A stretch of DNA of 64,000 bases, taken from contig NZ_RCYZ01000002.1 of NCBI RefSeq assembly GCF_006439025.1, positions 62,753 to 126,752 on the forward strand. The letters run 5' to 3'. Source of the stretch: Hymenobacter nivis (GTDB lineage Bacteria > Bacteroidota > Bacteroidia > Cytophagales > Hymenobacteraceae). Position 1 is the stretch's first letter. Each line of letters starts with the position of its first letter. Shown in pieces: positions 1-9,317 of this stretch. Under the pieces are notes generated by a model. The model ran no database searches, was not told the DNA's origin, and saw only the letters and a program-made list of their open reading frames with translations. The position numbers and the translations under genes are program-made.

Positions 1-984
1 GAAGTGGATGGCCTCCATCCAGCGTTCCTGCTCTTGCATCAGCACGCCCTGGCCAAACCAGGCTTCGTCCATTTCCGGGTTCAATTCCAACGCTTGGCGG
101 TAGAAGCGCCGAGCCGAGTCCCACTCGCGCAACTTCTCGTAGCACTCGCCGATGTTGCACAGCGCCTCGTCGGTGGGCTCGCCGGGCGCGTAGCTCAGCT
201 CAAACTCGGCAATGGCCTTGCGGAATTCCTCCTGGCACACAAAGGCGTCGGCCAGCCAGTGGTGGGCGTCGTAAAAATCGGGGCTGATGACGATGGCGTA
301 GTCAAATGCCTCGGCGGCTTTCGTAAAGTCTTCGCGCCGGTACCAGTACTGGCCCAGGTTGTACCAGGCCATGGCGGCGTAGGGGTCGTCGTCGGTGAAT
401 TTCTGGAAGAACTCCAGGTGCTCCTCCAGTCGCCCGCTGATGTCGAGGCAGTGCAGCAGCTCCTGCACCCCGGTTTCGTTGTCGGGGTTCAGGCGCAGGC
501 TCTGCTTGTAGTGCTTGGCGGCGCTCTTGAATTTCTGCCAGCTCTGGTAGGCCAGGCCCAAGTTGAAGTGGATGTCGTCGCGCTCGGGCTCCTGCTCCAG
601 CCCTACTTGAAAAAACGCCACGGCCTCGGCAAACTGCCCGCGCTGGGTGCTGATGATGCCCCGCGTCACGGCCACGTCGGCGTTGGTGGGGTCGATGGTG
701 GCCACGTGGTCAATCTGGCGCTCGGCCTCGGAGTAGTCGCCGCGCATGGCCGTCACCTGGGCCCGGTCGATGAGCAATTCGGTGGAAAAAGGGTACTGTC
801 CGAGCGCGGCTTCGCACGCCTGCAGCGCCTCCTCGAAACGGGCGCTGGTGACGTAGTGGTCAATGATTAATTCAAAGTCTTCTAGGTCGAAAAAAACAGA
901 CTCTTGGCGGGCCTGCATTTGCTCGAAGCGCCGGACGGTGTCAAGCACGGCCCGGTGGTTTTCATAATGTTCGTTCATTCGCAT
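1..984 (-). CDS. Tetratricopeptide repeat protein (3' end outside window)
   Basis: About 328 codons are visible and the frame runs off the left edge, so the C-terminus is missing. The translation is a string of 34-residue helical repeats with TPR spacing (for example FNLGLAYQSWQKFKSAAKHY and AWYNLGQYWYRREDFTKAAE). No signal peptide or membrane segment is seen, so it is probably a cytoplasmic scaffold for protein contacts; its partner cannot be told from sequence. The ATG at 984 is followed two codons later by another ATG at 978, and either could be used. It is separated by 180 bases from the polysaccharide operon upstream and need not belong to it. Confidence 0.85.
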   Translation of the reverse strand, partial: MRMNEHYENHRAVLDTVRRFEQMQARQESVFFDLEDFELIIDHYVTSARFEEALQACEAALGQYPFSTELLIDRAQVTAMRGDYSEAERQIDHVATIDPTNADVAVTRGIISTQRGQFAEAVAFFQVGLEQEPERDDIHFNLGLAYQSWQKFKSAAKHYKQSLRLNPDNETGVQELLHCLDISGRLEEHLEFFQKFTDDDPYAAMAWYNLGQYWYRREDFTKAAEAFDYAIVISPDFYDAHHWLADAFVCQEEFRKAIAEFELSYAPGEPTDEALCNIGECYEKLREWDSARRFYRQALELNPEMDEAWFGQGVLMQEQERWMEAIHF

Positions 985-1164
985 AGTGTCGCCGCTAAGC
1001 CCCGGGGCTGGTGCGACCCGGCCCGGGCGCTAAACGCAGAGCCGGGCGCGGTGCAACCGGTGGGCGCCGGGAGTTAACCAATATTACTAACAATATTCCC
1101 CAGAATCCGTGCGATTAACGAAAAAACTACGCGCCGCGGATGGGATAGCCATTATTAGCTAAAG
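985..1164. other. Intergenic gap, no gene seen
   Basis: Between the epimerase stop and the TPR start. GC-rich near the TPR gene and AT-rich near 1075-1160. I see no consensus TAnnTTTG box, convincing terminator or small coding frame. Confidence 0.5.
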
Positions 1165-2151
1165 CTACGTTGCCGCCGGGGTTGCTACCAAATTGGCCGC
1201 GCACCAGGCAATGGTTTCGGGTAAGGATTTGAAGGGAAGGCCGGTAACCTGCTGCACCCGCGCGCTGGCGTAGGTGATGGGGTGGCGGCCGGCGCGGGCC
1301 GTGTCGCGGGTGATGAGTGGCCGGGCCCCCGTTAGCAGCGACCGCAGGTGCTCGAAGCGCCAGATGCCCTCGGCGGCCCAGTCGGGCACGGCCACCGTGG
1401 GCGGCCGCCGGCCCAACGCCGCCGCCGCTTGCCCAAAGAAATCGGCCAGTGGCAGGGCCCCCGCGCTGAGGATGAAACGCTGGTCGCGCACGGCGGGCAG
1501 GTCCAGGGCCAGGGCCAGCAGCTGGGCCACCACGTCGCGCACATCCACAAAGTTGACCAAGCCCCTCGTATAGAAGCGGTGCTGCTCGTGGGCGTAGCGC
1601 AGCAGGCGGGTGCTGCTGCGGTGCCAGTCGCCGGGACCCAGTACCACCGAGGGGTTCACCACGACGGTGGAGAGGCCCTCGGCCGCGCCGCGCCACACCT
1701 CCAGCTCGCCCAGGTACTTGCTGGTGGCGTAGGCGGGGTGGGCGGCCCCGAGGTCCCAGGTGGCGGTTTCGGTCACTGTTTGGGGCCCCGGGGCAGTGGG
1801 CGTGCCCAGGGCCGCCACCGACGATACGTGCGCCAGCCGGATGCCCGGCCGCTCCAGGCAGGCATCCACCACGGCCGCCGTGCCGTCCACGTTCACGCGC
1901 TGGAGCAACTCCACGTCCTGCGGGGCGTACGACACCAGCCCGGCGCAGTGAAACACGTGTGTGACGTCGGGCGTGAGGGCGGCCCGCAGCAGGTCGGTGT
2001 CGAGCAGGTCACCGGCCAGCCATTCCACGCCCGGGGCCCCATCGGCGGGTATGGGGCCCCGGTGCAGGGCGCGCACGGCCAGCCCCCGGGCGCGCAACGC
2101 CCGCAGCAGGAAAGAGCCAATCAGCCCGGTGCCGCCCGTGACAAAAATCAT
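1165..2151 (-). CDS. NAD(P)-dependent epimerase/dehydratase (extended SDR)
   Basis: 328 aa. An N-terminal Rossmann motif GGTGLIG (residues 6-12), an HVSS strand near 108-111 and the catalytic pair YATSK (Tyr141, Lys145) mark an extended short-chain dehydrogenase of the 3-beta-HSD/dihydroflavonol-reductase/epimerase type. The substrate cannot be read from sequence. It starts only 3 bases after the stop of the PHP phosphatase gene, so it is almost certainly co-transcribed with the exopolysaccharide genes. A role in sugar-nucleotide or glycan chemistry is inferred from that linkage, but members of this family also act on sterol-like or flavonoid substrates. Confidence 0.88.
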   Translation of the reverse strand: MIFVTGGTGLIGSFLLRALRARGLAVRALHRGPIPADGAPGVEWLAGDLLDTDLLRAALTPDVTHVFHCAGLVSYAPQDVELLQRVNVDGTAAVVDACLERPGIRLAHVSSVAALGTPTAPGPQTVTETATWDLGAAHPAYATSKYLGELEVWRGAAEGLSTVVVNPSVVLGPGDWHRSSTRLLRYAHEQHRFYTRGLVNFVDVRDVVAQLLALALDLPAVRDQRFILSAGALPLADFFGQAAAALGRRPPTVAVPDWAAEGIWRFEHLRSLLTGARPLITRDTARAGRHPITYASARVQQVTGLPFKSLPETIAWCAANLVATPAAT

Positions 2152-2154
2152 GAA

Positions 2155-2937
2155 TCAGAGCGTTTTATTGAGCAGCGGCAAATCCAGCAGCCGCTGGTAG
2201 TAGGGGGAGGCCGCTACCTTACGGCCCAGCGTGGAGGTGTGGCGCAGGTGGTGCGTATCAGTGCCCACAAAGTCCACAAGCCGCGCGTCAATTAGTTGTT
2301 CGGCAATCTTCTGCGCGGCGGGCGAGTAGTAGCCGGCCAGCGAATTCAGGTTGATTTGCAGCAGCACACCGTAGTCGCGGCGCAGCTTCTCGATGTCGGC
2401 CAGCCGCCCATAGAGGTAGGTGTAGCGCTCGGGGTGGGCCAGCACGGGCTGGTAGCCCTGCGCCTTCAGTTCGAAGATGGTTTCGAACAAATTAAGCGGC
2501 TCGTTGAGGTACGACGTCTCGAATAGCAAGTAGCGCTGGTCCCCGCCGAAGGTGAGCATCTCGGTGCCATCGGCCAGCTTGCGGCCCAGAAATTCGTCGA
2601 GGTAGTACTCGGCTGCGCACTCCAGCACCACATTGCCCAGGCCCTCGGCGGCGGCAGCAGCGCGTAGCAGCGCCAGGGCCTCCCTAATGCCTTCGGGCGT
2701 GTTCTTGTAAAAATCGCCCATGATGTGGGGCGTCATCACCAGCCGTGTGAAGCCCAGCCGGCGCAGCTCGCGCAGCAGGGCCAGCGCGTCTTCCAGCGTG
2801 GCCGCGCCGTCGTCGAGGCCCGGCAGCAAGTGCGAATGCATGTCGGTGCCCAGCGCCGCCAGGGCCCCATCCGGCGCGGGGCCCGCAGCAACGGGTGCGG
2901 CGGCCGGGCCGAAAAGCCGTTGCCAAAAAGTAGCCAT
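2155..2937 (-). CDS. CpsB/YwqE-type PHP-domain tyrosine phosphatase
   Basis: 260 aa. The PHP metal site is visible: DMHSHLLPGLDDG (residues 32-44, His34 and His36), TPHIMGDF, AHPERY and a late GTDTHH. This is the manganese-dependent tyrosine phosphatase family (CpsB, YwqE) that removes phosphate from the tyrosine cluster of polysaccharide co-polymerase kinases. Its gene lies 27 bases after the Wzc-like kinase and 3 bases before the epimerase, the classic kinase-phosphatase pair that tunes chain length and export. Bacteroidota use this PHP type rather than the low-molecular-weight Wzb phosphatase. Confidence 0.93.
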   Translation of the reverse strand: MATFWQRLFGPAAAPVAAGPAPDGALAALGTDMHSHLLPGLDDGAATLEDALALLRELRRLGFTRLVMTPHIMGDFYKNTPEGIREALALLRAAAAAEGLGNVVLECAAEYYLDEFLGRKLADGTEMLTFGGDQRYLLFETSYLNEPLNLFETIFELKAQGYQPVLAHPERYTYLYGRLADIEKLRRDYGVLLQINLNSLAGYYSPAAQKIAEQLIDARLVDFVGTDTHHLRHTSTLGRKVAASPYYQRLLDLPLLNKTL

Positions 2938-2964
2938 CAGTGTAAATCAGGGCCCCGGCAGGGC

Positions 2965-5466
2965 TTATTTGAAGAGGCGGCCCAGCTTCTGCGCTAGCGT
3001 AGGAGGTGCCGCCGCGCCCGGGTCTTCGTAGTAGCCCTGGCCACCGCCGCTGCCGTACCCGTAGCCGTACCCATAGCCGTAGCCGTAGGCACCCTTCGAC
3101 TGCGCATCGTTGAGGATGGTGCACATGCGGGTAAGGTTGTTGGCGCGCATCAGGCGGTTCATGTTCTTAATAAAGGCCTTGCGCGAGTAGTCGGCCCGCA
3201 CGATGTAAATCGGAATGTCGGCCCGCCGCATGATCAAAATGCCGTCGGTGACTAGCCCCACCGGCGGCGTGTCAATCATCACCACGTCGTAGCTCTCATA
3301 CAGCTCGGCCAGCATCTGGTCGAACCGGGGGCTGAGGATCAGTTCGGACGGGTTGGGCGGGGTGGGCCCCGCCGAGATGAATTGTAGCGCCTCGATGGAC
3401 GTGCGCTGGATGCACTCTGCCACCGAGTGCCGGTCAATCAGAATCGTGCTGATTCCCTTCACGTTCTCGGCCCCAAAAGCCAGGTTCACCTTGGGCTTGC
3501 GCATGTCCAGGTCGAGCACAATGACGCGCTGCCCCGACATAGCAATGATGCCCGCCAGGTTGACCGTGACGAACGTTTTGCCCTCGCCCGATATCGTGGA
3601 CGTCACCGAAATCAGCCGTTTTTTCTTGGCCGAACTGATAAAGTCCAGGTTGGTGCGGATGGAGCGGATGGCCTCGGAAATGGCCGACTTGGGGTTGTCG
3701 TTCACCACTAGGCGCGACACCTCCATCTTCTCCTTGTCGTAGGTCGGAATCACGCCTAGTACGGAGGCCTGCGTGCTCCGCTCCAGCTCTCGGGTATTTG
3801 TGATGGTGTTGTGCATCAGGTAGCGCACGGCAATCAGGCCCAGGCCCAGAAACAGGCCCCCGGCCAAACCAATGGCATACACCAATAGCCGCACCGGCGA
3901 AATGGGCACCCGCGGCTCCGAGGCAGGAAATAGAATCTGGAAGTCGGCGGTAGTACCAGCCTTCTGGATGTTGTAGTCCACCTTCTTGCCCATCAGCATG
4001 GTGTAAGTGCCCTCGGCCAAGGCGAGCGGCCGCTGCAAGCGGGCCTGTTCGGTGGCGCGGCTGGGCAGCCCTTGCTGCTTGGTATCGATGAGGTTTTGCT
4101 GACGATCGAGCAGCGCAACCTTGTTCAGCAGGGTTTTGCGCGCCTGAGTAATCTGCCGCAGAATGCTGCTGAGAGTGTAGGCCATTAGGGCATTCTTCTG
4201 CTGCATGGCCTCCGTCGCGCCGGTGTAGGAGCGGCTCACCCGCTCTTGGTCCCACTGCATCCCGTTGAGCTGGCTCAGGAGCTGGCTCAGCAGCGGGTCG
4301 TTGATGTCGCCCAGGCCCGGAATGCTCTGCTCAATGGTCTCGTTTTCATTACGCGTGATGTGGGCCTGCTGCACAACGCGGGCAATGTCATTCAGCAACA
4401 CCATGTTCTGGTTCAGCTTCAGCCGCTGCTCCTCCAGGTCTTCGCTCTTGGCGGCCAGGTCGGCCACCTCCGACTTCACATCGTACGTCTTGGTTTTTTC
4501 TACGAAGCCCTGGTAGCGGTTTTCGGCGCGCTGCAAGTTATCGTAGTTAACGTCTAGCTGCTGATCGAGGTAACGCAGCGTGCGGGCCGTGTTTTCCTGC
4601 TCGCGCAGCACTTTGGCCCGCTGGTACACAGTATCCACCTTGTTTACTATGCGCTGGGCTTTTTTGGCGTTGAAATCCGTGAAGGAAATCTGGATGGTGT
4701 TGGCGTCGGCACTTGAAATGTCTACGGCCAGGTTCTTCTCCAGGTAGCCGTTCACCGTGCCCTCGTCCTGAATAGTGAAATGGTATTTTTCGCCCAGGGT
4801 GGCCGGCCCAAAGTAGGACGTCGTGGTAACGGTCAAGTCAAGGCCGGGCAACGTGACCTGTTGCCCCACGGCATACTCACCGCTCAACGTGGCGGCCGTG
4901 CCACTGTAATCAATGCTATAGCGCGTTGGGCTCACAAACACCAGGCTGATTTTCTGGTTGTAGAGCTCTTTATCTCTAACCACGTACGCAATGTGGAACG
5001 GCGAATTGCCGTACAGCTCACTCTCCAGCACCGTGCCCTGCACGTAATAATTTACGTTCAGGTTCAGCGAGTCGCGCAGTTGCTTGTAGATAATCTCGGA
5101 CTTGATAAGCTGCACTTCGCCAGCTAGTTTGCTAGCACCGACGCTGGGGCCCGCGGCAGCAATCTGGCCCCCCAGGCCCACCACGCCCGCCTCGCTACGC
5201 TGGTCTATTTTGAGCAGGGACGTGGACTTGTACACGGGCTTGGTGTAGCGCAGGTACAGCCAGGATGCCGAGCCGCCCAGCACTAGCAGCAGCAGCACCC
5301 ATAGCAAGCTGCGCCGTGCCACCAGGGCCAAGGTAGATAAGTCCAAGCCTTCGCTTCCCTCTTCATCGGCGGCCCCACCAGCGGTTGCCGCAGCAGGCTG
5401 CTCCGCACCGCCGTCGATGGCGTTGCGGATGAGGGACTCCAGCTCCGCATTTTCATTTATAGCCAT
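2965..5466 (-). CDS. Wzc-like polysaccharide co-polymerase with tyrosine autokinase domain
   Basis: 833 aa inner-membrane protein. Order: cytoplasmic N-terminus, first membrane helix about residues 53-72, a long periplasmic Wzz/GNVR region with coiled coils, second membrane helix near 530, then a BY-kinase domain with Walker A SGEGKTFVTVNLA near 625, Walker A' VIVLDLDMRKPK and Walker B VMIDTPPVG near 732. The C-terminus carries a tandem Tyr-Gly repeat (about 790-806), the expected autophosphorylation cluster. It should drive chain-length control together with the Wza-like partner upstream and the PHP phosphatase downstream. The alternating YG pattern is more regular than the tyrosine clusters usually seen. 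Confidence 0.95.
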   Translation of the reverse strand: MAINENAELESLIRNAIDGGAEQPAAATAGGAADEEGSEGLDLSTLALVARRSLLWVLLLLVLGGSASWLYLRYTKPVYKSTSLLKIDQRSEAGVVGLGGQIAAAGPSVGASKLAGEVQLIKSEIIYKQLRDSLNLNVNYYVQGTVLESELYGNSPFHIAYVVRDKELYNQKISLVFVSPTRYSIDYSGTAATLSGEYAVGQQVTLPGLDLTVTTTSYFGPATLGEKYHFTIQDEGTVNGYLEKNLAVDISSADANTIQISFTDFNAKKAQRIVNKVDTVYQRAKVLREQENTARTLRYLDQQLDVNYDNLQRAENRYQGFVEKTKTYDVKSEVADLAAKSEDLEEQRLKLNQNMVLLNDIARVVQQAHITRNENETIEQSIPGLGDINDPLLSQLLSQLNGMQWDQERVSRSYTGATEAMQQKNALMAYTLSSILRQITQARKTLLNKVALLDRQQNLIDTKQQGLPSRATEQARLQRPLALAEGTYTMLMGKKVDYNIQKAGTTADFQILFPASEPRVPISPVRLLVYAIGLAGGLFLGLGLIAVRYLMHNTITNTRELERSTQASVLGVIPTYDKEKMEVSRLVVNDNPKSAISEAIRSIRTNLDFISSAKKKRLISVTSTISGEGKTFVTVNLAGIIAMSGQRVIVLDLDMRKPKVNLAFGAENVKGISTILIDRHSVAECIQRTSIEALQFISAGPTPPNPSELILSPRFDQMLAELYESYDVVMIDTPPVGLVTDGILIMRRADIPIYIVRADYSRKAFIKNMNRLMRANNLTRMCTILNDAQSKGAYGYGYGYGYGYGSGGGQGYYEDPGAAAPPTLAQKLGRLFK

Positions 5467-5547
5467 TGCACTTAATTGATAAGGAGCCGCTCGAAGGAGA
5501 GCGATAAGTTAAGATAAATAGTAGGAAAGCGTTCTAAATTGCAGCAC

Positions 5548-6477
5548 TCACCTGATAATGAGGTAAACGACGGTCACGACTAGGGATGTGATGCTCGCCG
5601 CAAGGCCAAGAAGTGGTGCCGAATCGGTTACGCCCTCCAACAGAGGGCGGCGAATGGGATCAATATAAATGACATCGTTGGGCTCGACCTGTAAATTGGC
5701 GCGGCGCATGCCGGCAATCGTCGTTAGGTTTATTTGCTCTATCCGGGGGTATTTTAGGTTGCCGCGGATGATACGAATGTTGTCGGCCCGTCCACCGTAT
5801 CGGTACAATCCATTGCCGCCGCCGCCGCCGCCGCCGCCGTCCACGCCGCCGGCCAGGGCCAGTACTTCCAGCAGGTTCATGTTGTCGTTTTCGAGCGGGA
5901 TGACGCGGCCGCCCTGGGCCCCCAGCAAAATGATGCGGTTGTTGGTGACGCGCGTTCGCACAAAAGGCTCGATGTAGAACTTGCTGTATTGCACCTGTAA
6001 CACACTGTCGGCTTGGAGCAGCGAGAGGCCGCTCAACCGCACTTGGTTCACCATCGGCAGACGCACGGTGCCGTCGGCCTGCACTAGGAACGTAGCCCCC
6101 GAGCCCGTTCGCCCGCTGCCCGTCGACCCCATACTACCCATCGTGCCCGTGCTGCCGGTGGTGGGCCGAGCAATAGGGGCCCCACCCGTGCTGCCCCCAA
6201 ACTGCAACTCCCCGTTGGGGTCTAGAATCCGTTCGCCCTTGTTTGTGTTGACGCTTACTTCGAGGTAGTCGTTGGGCTGAATGAGGTAGTTGCGCGCCGT
6301 GCGGTTCACCGCTACCCGAAGCCTGGCCGTGTCGATAGCCCGGCCGCTGTCGTCGGTAAGGCGGAACATAGTGCGCTGGTTGTAATAGCGCGTGGATGCG
6401 CACGATGAAAATAGCAGCGCGGTCAGCAGGCAGCTAAAGAGTATTTGCCCGAAACGGCCGAAAGTAGAAGGGAACAT
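5548..6477 (-). CDS. Wza-like polysaccharide export lipoprotein (SLBB)
   Basis: 309 aa from the ATG at 6477. An ATG in frame at 6630 exists, but only the inner one gives a clean lipoprotein signal peptide, with hydrophobic residues 12-23 and a lipobox ending LFSSC (Cys26). A Poly_export domain follows (YLIQPNDYLEVSVNT), then an SLBB region and a C-terminal hydrophobic segment. It should form the outer-membrane exit channel for exopolysaccharide and opens the operon with the Wzc-like kinase 81 bases downstream. Two odd glycine-rich insertions are present: a Gly/Ser/Thr stretch and a run of eight Gly encoded by a (GGC)8 microsatellite. Confidence 0.92.
   Translation of the reverse strand: MFPSTFGRFGQILFSCLLTALLFSSCASTRYYNQRTMFRLTDDSGRAIDTARLRVAVNRTARNYLIQPNDYLEVSVNTNKGERILDPNGELQFGGSTGGAPIARPTTGSTGTMGSMGSTGSGRTGSGATFLVQADGTVRLPMVNQVRLSGLSLLQADSVLQVQYSKFYIEPFVRTRVTNNRIILLGAQGGRVIPLENDNMNLLEVLALAGGVDGGGGGGGGNGLYRYGGRADNIRIIRGNLKYPRIEQINLTTIAGMRRANLQVEPNDVIYIDPIRRPLLEGVTDSAPLLGLAASITSLVVTVVYLIIR
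5815..5838. repeat. (GCC)8 trinucleotide microsatellite inside the Wza-like gene
   Basis: Eight uninterrupted GCC units on the plus strand, read as eight GGC glycine codons on the coding strand. Gains or losses of a unit would keep the frame and change the glycine run length. Confidence 0.9.
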
Positions 6478-6728
6478 GCAGACCGAAAAGGTGCTGAATA
6501 ATAGGAGTAATGCGCCGAAACGCCTGCGCGCAATGGTTGGATTGCTCCCGAAAAGCCTCAAAAGTAACACGTTTGCTGCATGCTGCCGATGGCATGCGTT
6601 ATATAGCACCGGCAACCCTAAGATTTTCAATTGTTAAAGCTGTACTTTTGCCTGGCACGAACTAGCGTTAGTTAGCCGTATATCTTAGCCTCGATTTTTC
6701 TTATTCTGTTCCCACCCACCCCCGCCTT

Positions 6729-7868
<1,140 letters not shown>

Positions 7869-7992
7869 GATTACTGATTTTGCTTGGCTAACTGTGATTA
7901 CGCTGATTTTTTTCGCTTAGCAATGGCTCCGGCCTAGCCCTTTGAAAAAAATCACCGTAATCACGGTTAATCATTACTAATCAGTGATTATC
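7869..7992. repeat. Nested inverted repeat between acyl-CoA dehydrogenase and rpsU
   Basis: A 20-base arm at 7894-7913 and its complement at 7945-7964 match at 19 of 20 positions, enclosing a 31-base loop that has its own GGCT/AGCC pairing. Outside, a GATTACTGATT-like arm (from 7869) is nearly complementary to AATCAGTGAT (7979-7988). The right half repeats AATCA about every 10 bases. It could act as a terminator for the dehydrogenase (each arm ends in seven T or A) and resembles small dispersed palindromes of Bacteroidota. Confidence 0.75.
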
Positions 7993-7996
7993 TTTG
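7989..7996 (+). promoter_or_regulatory. -7 box TATCTTTG for rpsU
   Basis: An exact TAnnTTTG match 50 bases before the rpsU ATG, at the edge of the inverted repeat. The -33 region is weak. Confidence 0.6.
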
Positions 7997-8046
7997 CGGC
8001 CCGATTTACTCGGCTTCCCGCCTGACATTTTTTCGAAATCCCCGAT

Positions 8047-8241
8047 ATGATCATCATCCAAATCAAAGACAACGAGTCGGTTGACCGCGCCCTGAAACGC
8101 TTCAAAAAGAAATTCGAGCGCACCGGTGTGCTGAAAGAGCTGCGTCGCCGCACGTTCTTCCAGAAGCCGAGCGTGACGGACCGCAAGCTGAAGCAGAAGG
8201 CTGTGTACAAGCTGGCCACCTACGGCACGCCCAACGAATAG
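8047..8241 (+). CDS. rpsU: 30S ribosomal protein S21
   Basis: 64 aa, very basic, with the S21 signatures [20 protein letters not shown] and [15 protein letters not shown]. Bacteroidota S21 sits near the 16S 3' end, where it is known to help bury the anti-Shine-Dalgarno sequence; that fits the lack of Shine-Dalgarno sites in this window. It is monocistronic here: a -7 box stands 50 bases upstream and a strong terminator follows 17 bases after the stop. Confidence 0.97.
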   Translation: MIIIQIKDNESVDRALKRFKKKFERTGVLKELRRRTFFQKPSVTDRKLKQKAVYKLATYGTPNE

Positions 8242-8258
8242 GCTCCTGTTTTGCGGAT

Positions 8259-8303
8259 AAAAAACCGGCTGGTGGGCATATTAGTGCCCCCAGCCGGTTT
8301 TTT
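8259..8303 (+). terminator. Intrinsic terminator after rpsU
   Basis: A GC-rich stem (AACCGGCTGG with complement CCAGCCGGTT, extended by TGGGCA/TGCCCC) with A-rich left flank and a T run on the right, so it may work in both directions. Confidence 0.88.
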
Positions 8304-8346
8304 CGCGTCCGCTAGAACCAAACGTTGCGGGGAAATAAAAAAATGG

Positions 8347-8353
8347 TACTTTG
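8347..8353 (+). promoter_or_regulatory. Possible -7 box TACTTTG before xerC
   Basis: A TA-n-TTTG variant with one spacer base too few. Any transcript from here would begin just at the terminator hairpin at 8358. Could be chance. Confidence 0.3.
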
Positions 8354-8357
8354 GACG

Positions 8358-8383
8358 CCCGGCCCCGCAGGCCGGGTTTTTTT
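8358..8383 (+). terminator. Perfect intrinsic terminator just before the xerC start
   Basis: Stem CCCGGCC (8358-8364) and GGCCGGG (8370-8376), loop CCGCA, followed by seven T. It ends 9 bases before the recombinase ATG at 8393 and is separate from the rpsU terminator 55 bases upstream. See the matching finding. Confidence 0.85.
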
Positions 8384-8392
8384 GTGGTGTGC

Positions 8393-9271
8393 ATGGAGGC
8401 TTTTTTTGATTTTTTGCAGTTCGAGCGGCGCTACAGCCCGCACACCGTGCTTTCGTACCGTACCGACCTGGGCCAGTTTGCCGCCTATCTGCTAGCCGAG
8501 GGCGACGCGGAGGGCCCCCAGCAGGCCACGCACCACACCATCCGGGGCTGGGTGGTGGCCCTGATGCAGCAGGACCTAGACCCGCGCACTGTGAACCGCA
8601 AAGTGGCCTGCCTGCGCTCGTACTACAAGTTTCTGCTGCGCACCAACGCCATTGCGGCCAACCCCATGCTGCGCATCAAGGCCCCCAAAATGGCCAAGAA
8701 GCTGCCCGAGTTTGTGCCCGAGGCAGCCCTGAACGGCATGCTGAACTCATTTCAGTTCGAGGACTCGTTTGCTGGGCAGCGCGACCAGCTGGTGCTGGAG
8801 ATGCTCTACGGCACGGGCATTCGCCTCTCGGAGCTGCTGGGCATGGAGGCGGCCGACGTGAGCCTGCCCGGCGGTACGGTGCGCGTCACGGGCAAGGGCA
8901 ATAAGCAGCGCCTCGTACCGCTTAATCCCACGTTGCTGCAAGTATTAGCCAAGTACCAGGCCCGCCGCGCCCACGAATTTGGGGCCCAGCCGGGGCCCCT
9001 GCTGCTCACCGACAAGGGCGCGCCACTCTACGAAAAGCATGTGTACCGCACCGTGAAGCAGTATTTGAGCACCGTCACCACGTCGGCGGCGCAACAGCAT
9101 CCGCACGCGCTGCGCCACGCCTTTGCCACACACCTGCTGGGTAAGGGCGCCGACCTCAACGCCATCAAGGAATTGCTGGGCCACGCCAGCCTGGCGGCCA
9201 CCCAGGTATACACCCACATGTCCGTCGACCGCCTAAAATCCGTATTTGATCAAGCCCACCCGCGGGCATAA
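8393..9271 (+). CDS. Tyrosine recombinase XerC/XerD family
   Basis: 292 aa from the ATG at 8393; a TTG in frame at 8351 lies upstream of and through the terminator hairpin, so I reject it. The full catalytic set is visible: Arg144 (YGTGIRLSE), Lys168, His238 and Arg241 (HALRHAFATHLL), His264 (LLGHAS) and the nucleophile Tyr273 (VYTHMS). The N-terminal SAM-like DNA-binding domain is present (ERRYSPHTVLSYRTDL). It should resolve chromosome dimers at dif. It sits among housekeeping genes with no integron or phage genes nearby, which favours a Xer role over a mobile integrase. XerC versus XerD cannot be decided by eye. Confidence 0.92.
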   Translation: MEAFFDFLQFERRYSPHTVLSYRTDLGQFAAYLLAEGDAEGPQQATHHTIRGWVVALMQQDLDPRTVNRKVACLRSYYKFLLRTNAIAANPMLRIKAPKMAKKLPEFVPEAALNGMLNSFQFEDSFAGQRDQLVLEMLYGTGIRLSELLGMEAADVSLPGGTVRVTGKGNKQRLVPLNPTLLQVLAKYQARRAHEFGAQPGPLLLTDKGAPLYEKHVYRTVKQYLSTVTTSAAQQHPHALRHAFATHLLGKGADLNAIKELLGHASLAATQVYTHMSVDRLKSVFDQAHPRA

Positions 9272-9317
9272 ACGCGGGATTTGTTAATCTATTCACCCTT
9301 AATTCCTTCTTCGCCCT

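Noticed and set aside
4..870. Long open frame on the plus strand opposite the TPR gene
   Set aside because: Low-complexity Val/Gly/Leu translation without domain signs; the minus strand gives clear TPR repeats. High GC creates such antisense frames all over the first 25 kb.
3045..3095. Tandem repeat as CRISPR-like or sequencing artefact
   Set aside because: The 6-base repeat stays in frame and encodes the Tyr cluster expected for a BY-kinase.
8393..9271. Integrase of a mobile element
   Set aside because: No att-like direct repeats, adjacent tRNA, excisionase or cargo genes; the setting is housekeeping, so a Xer role is favoured.
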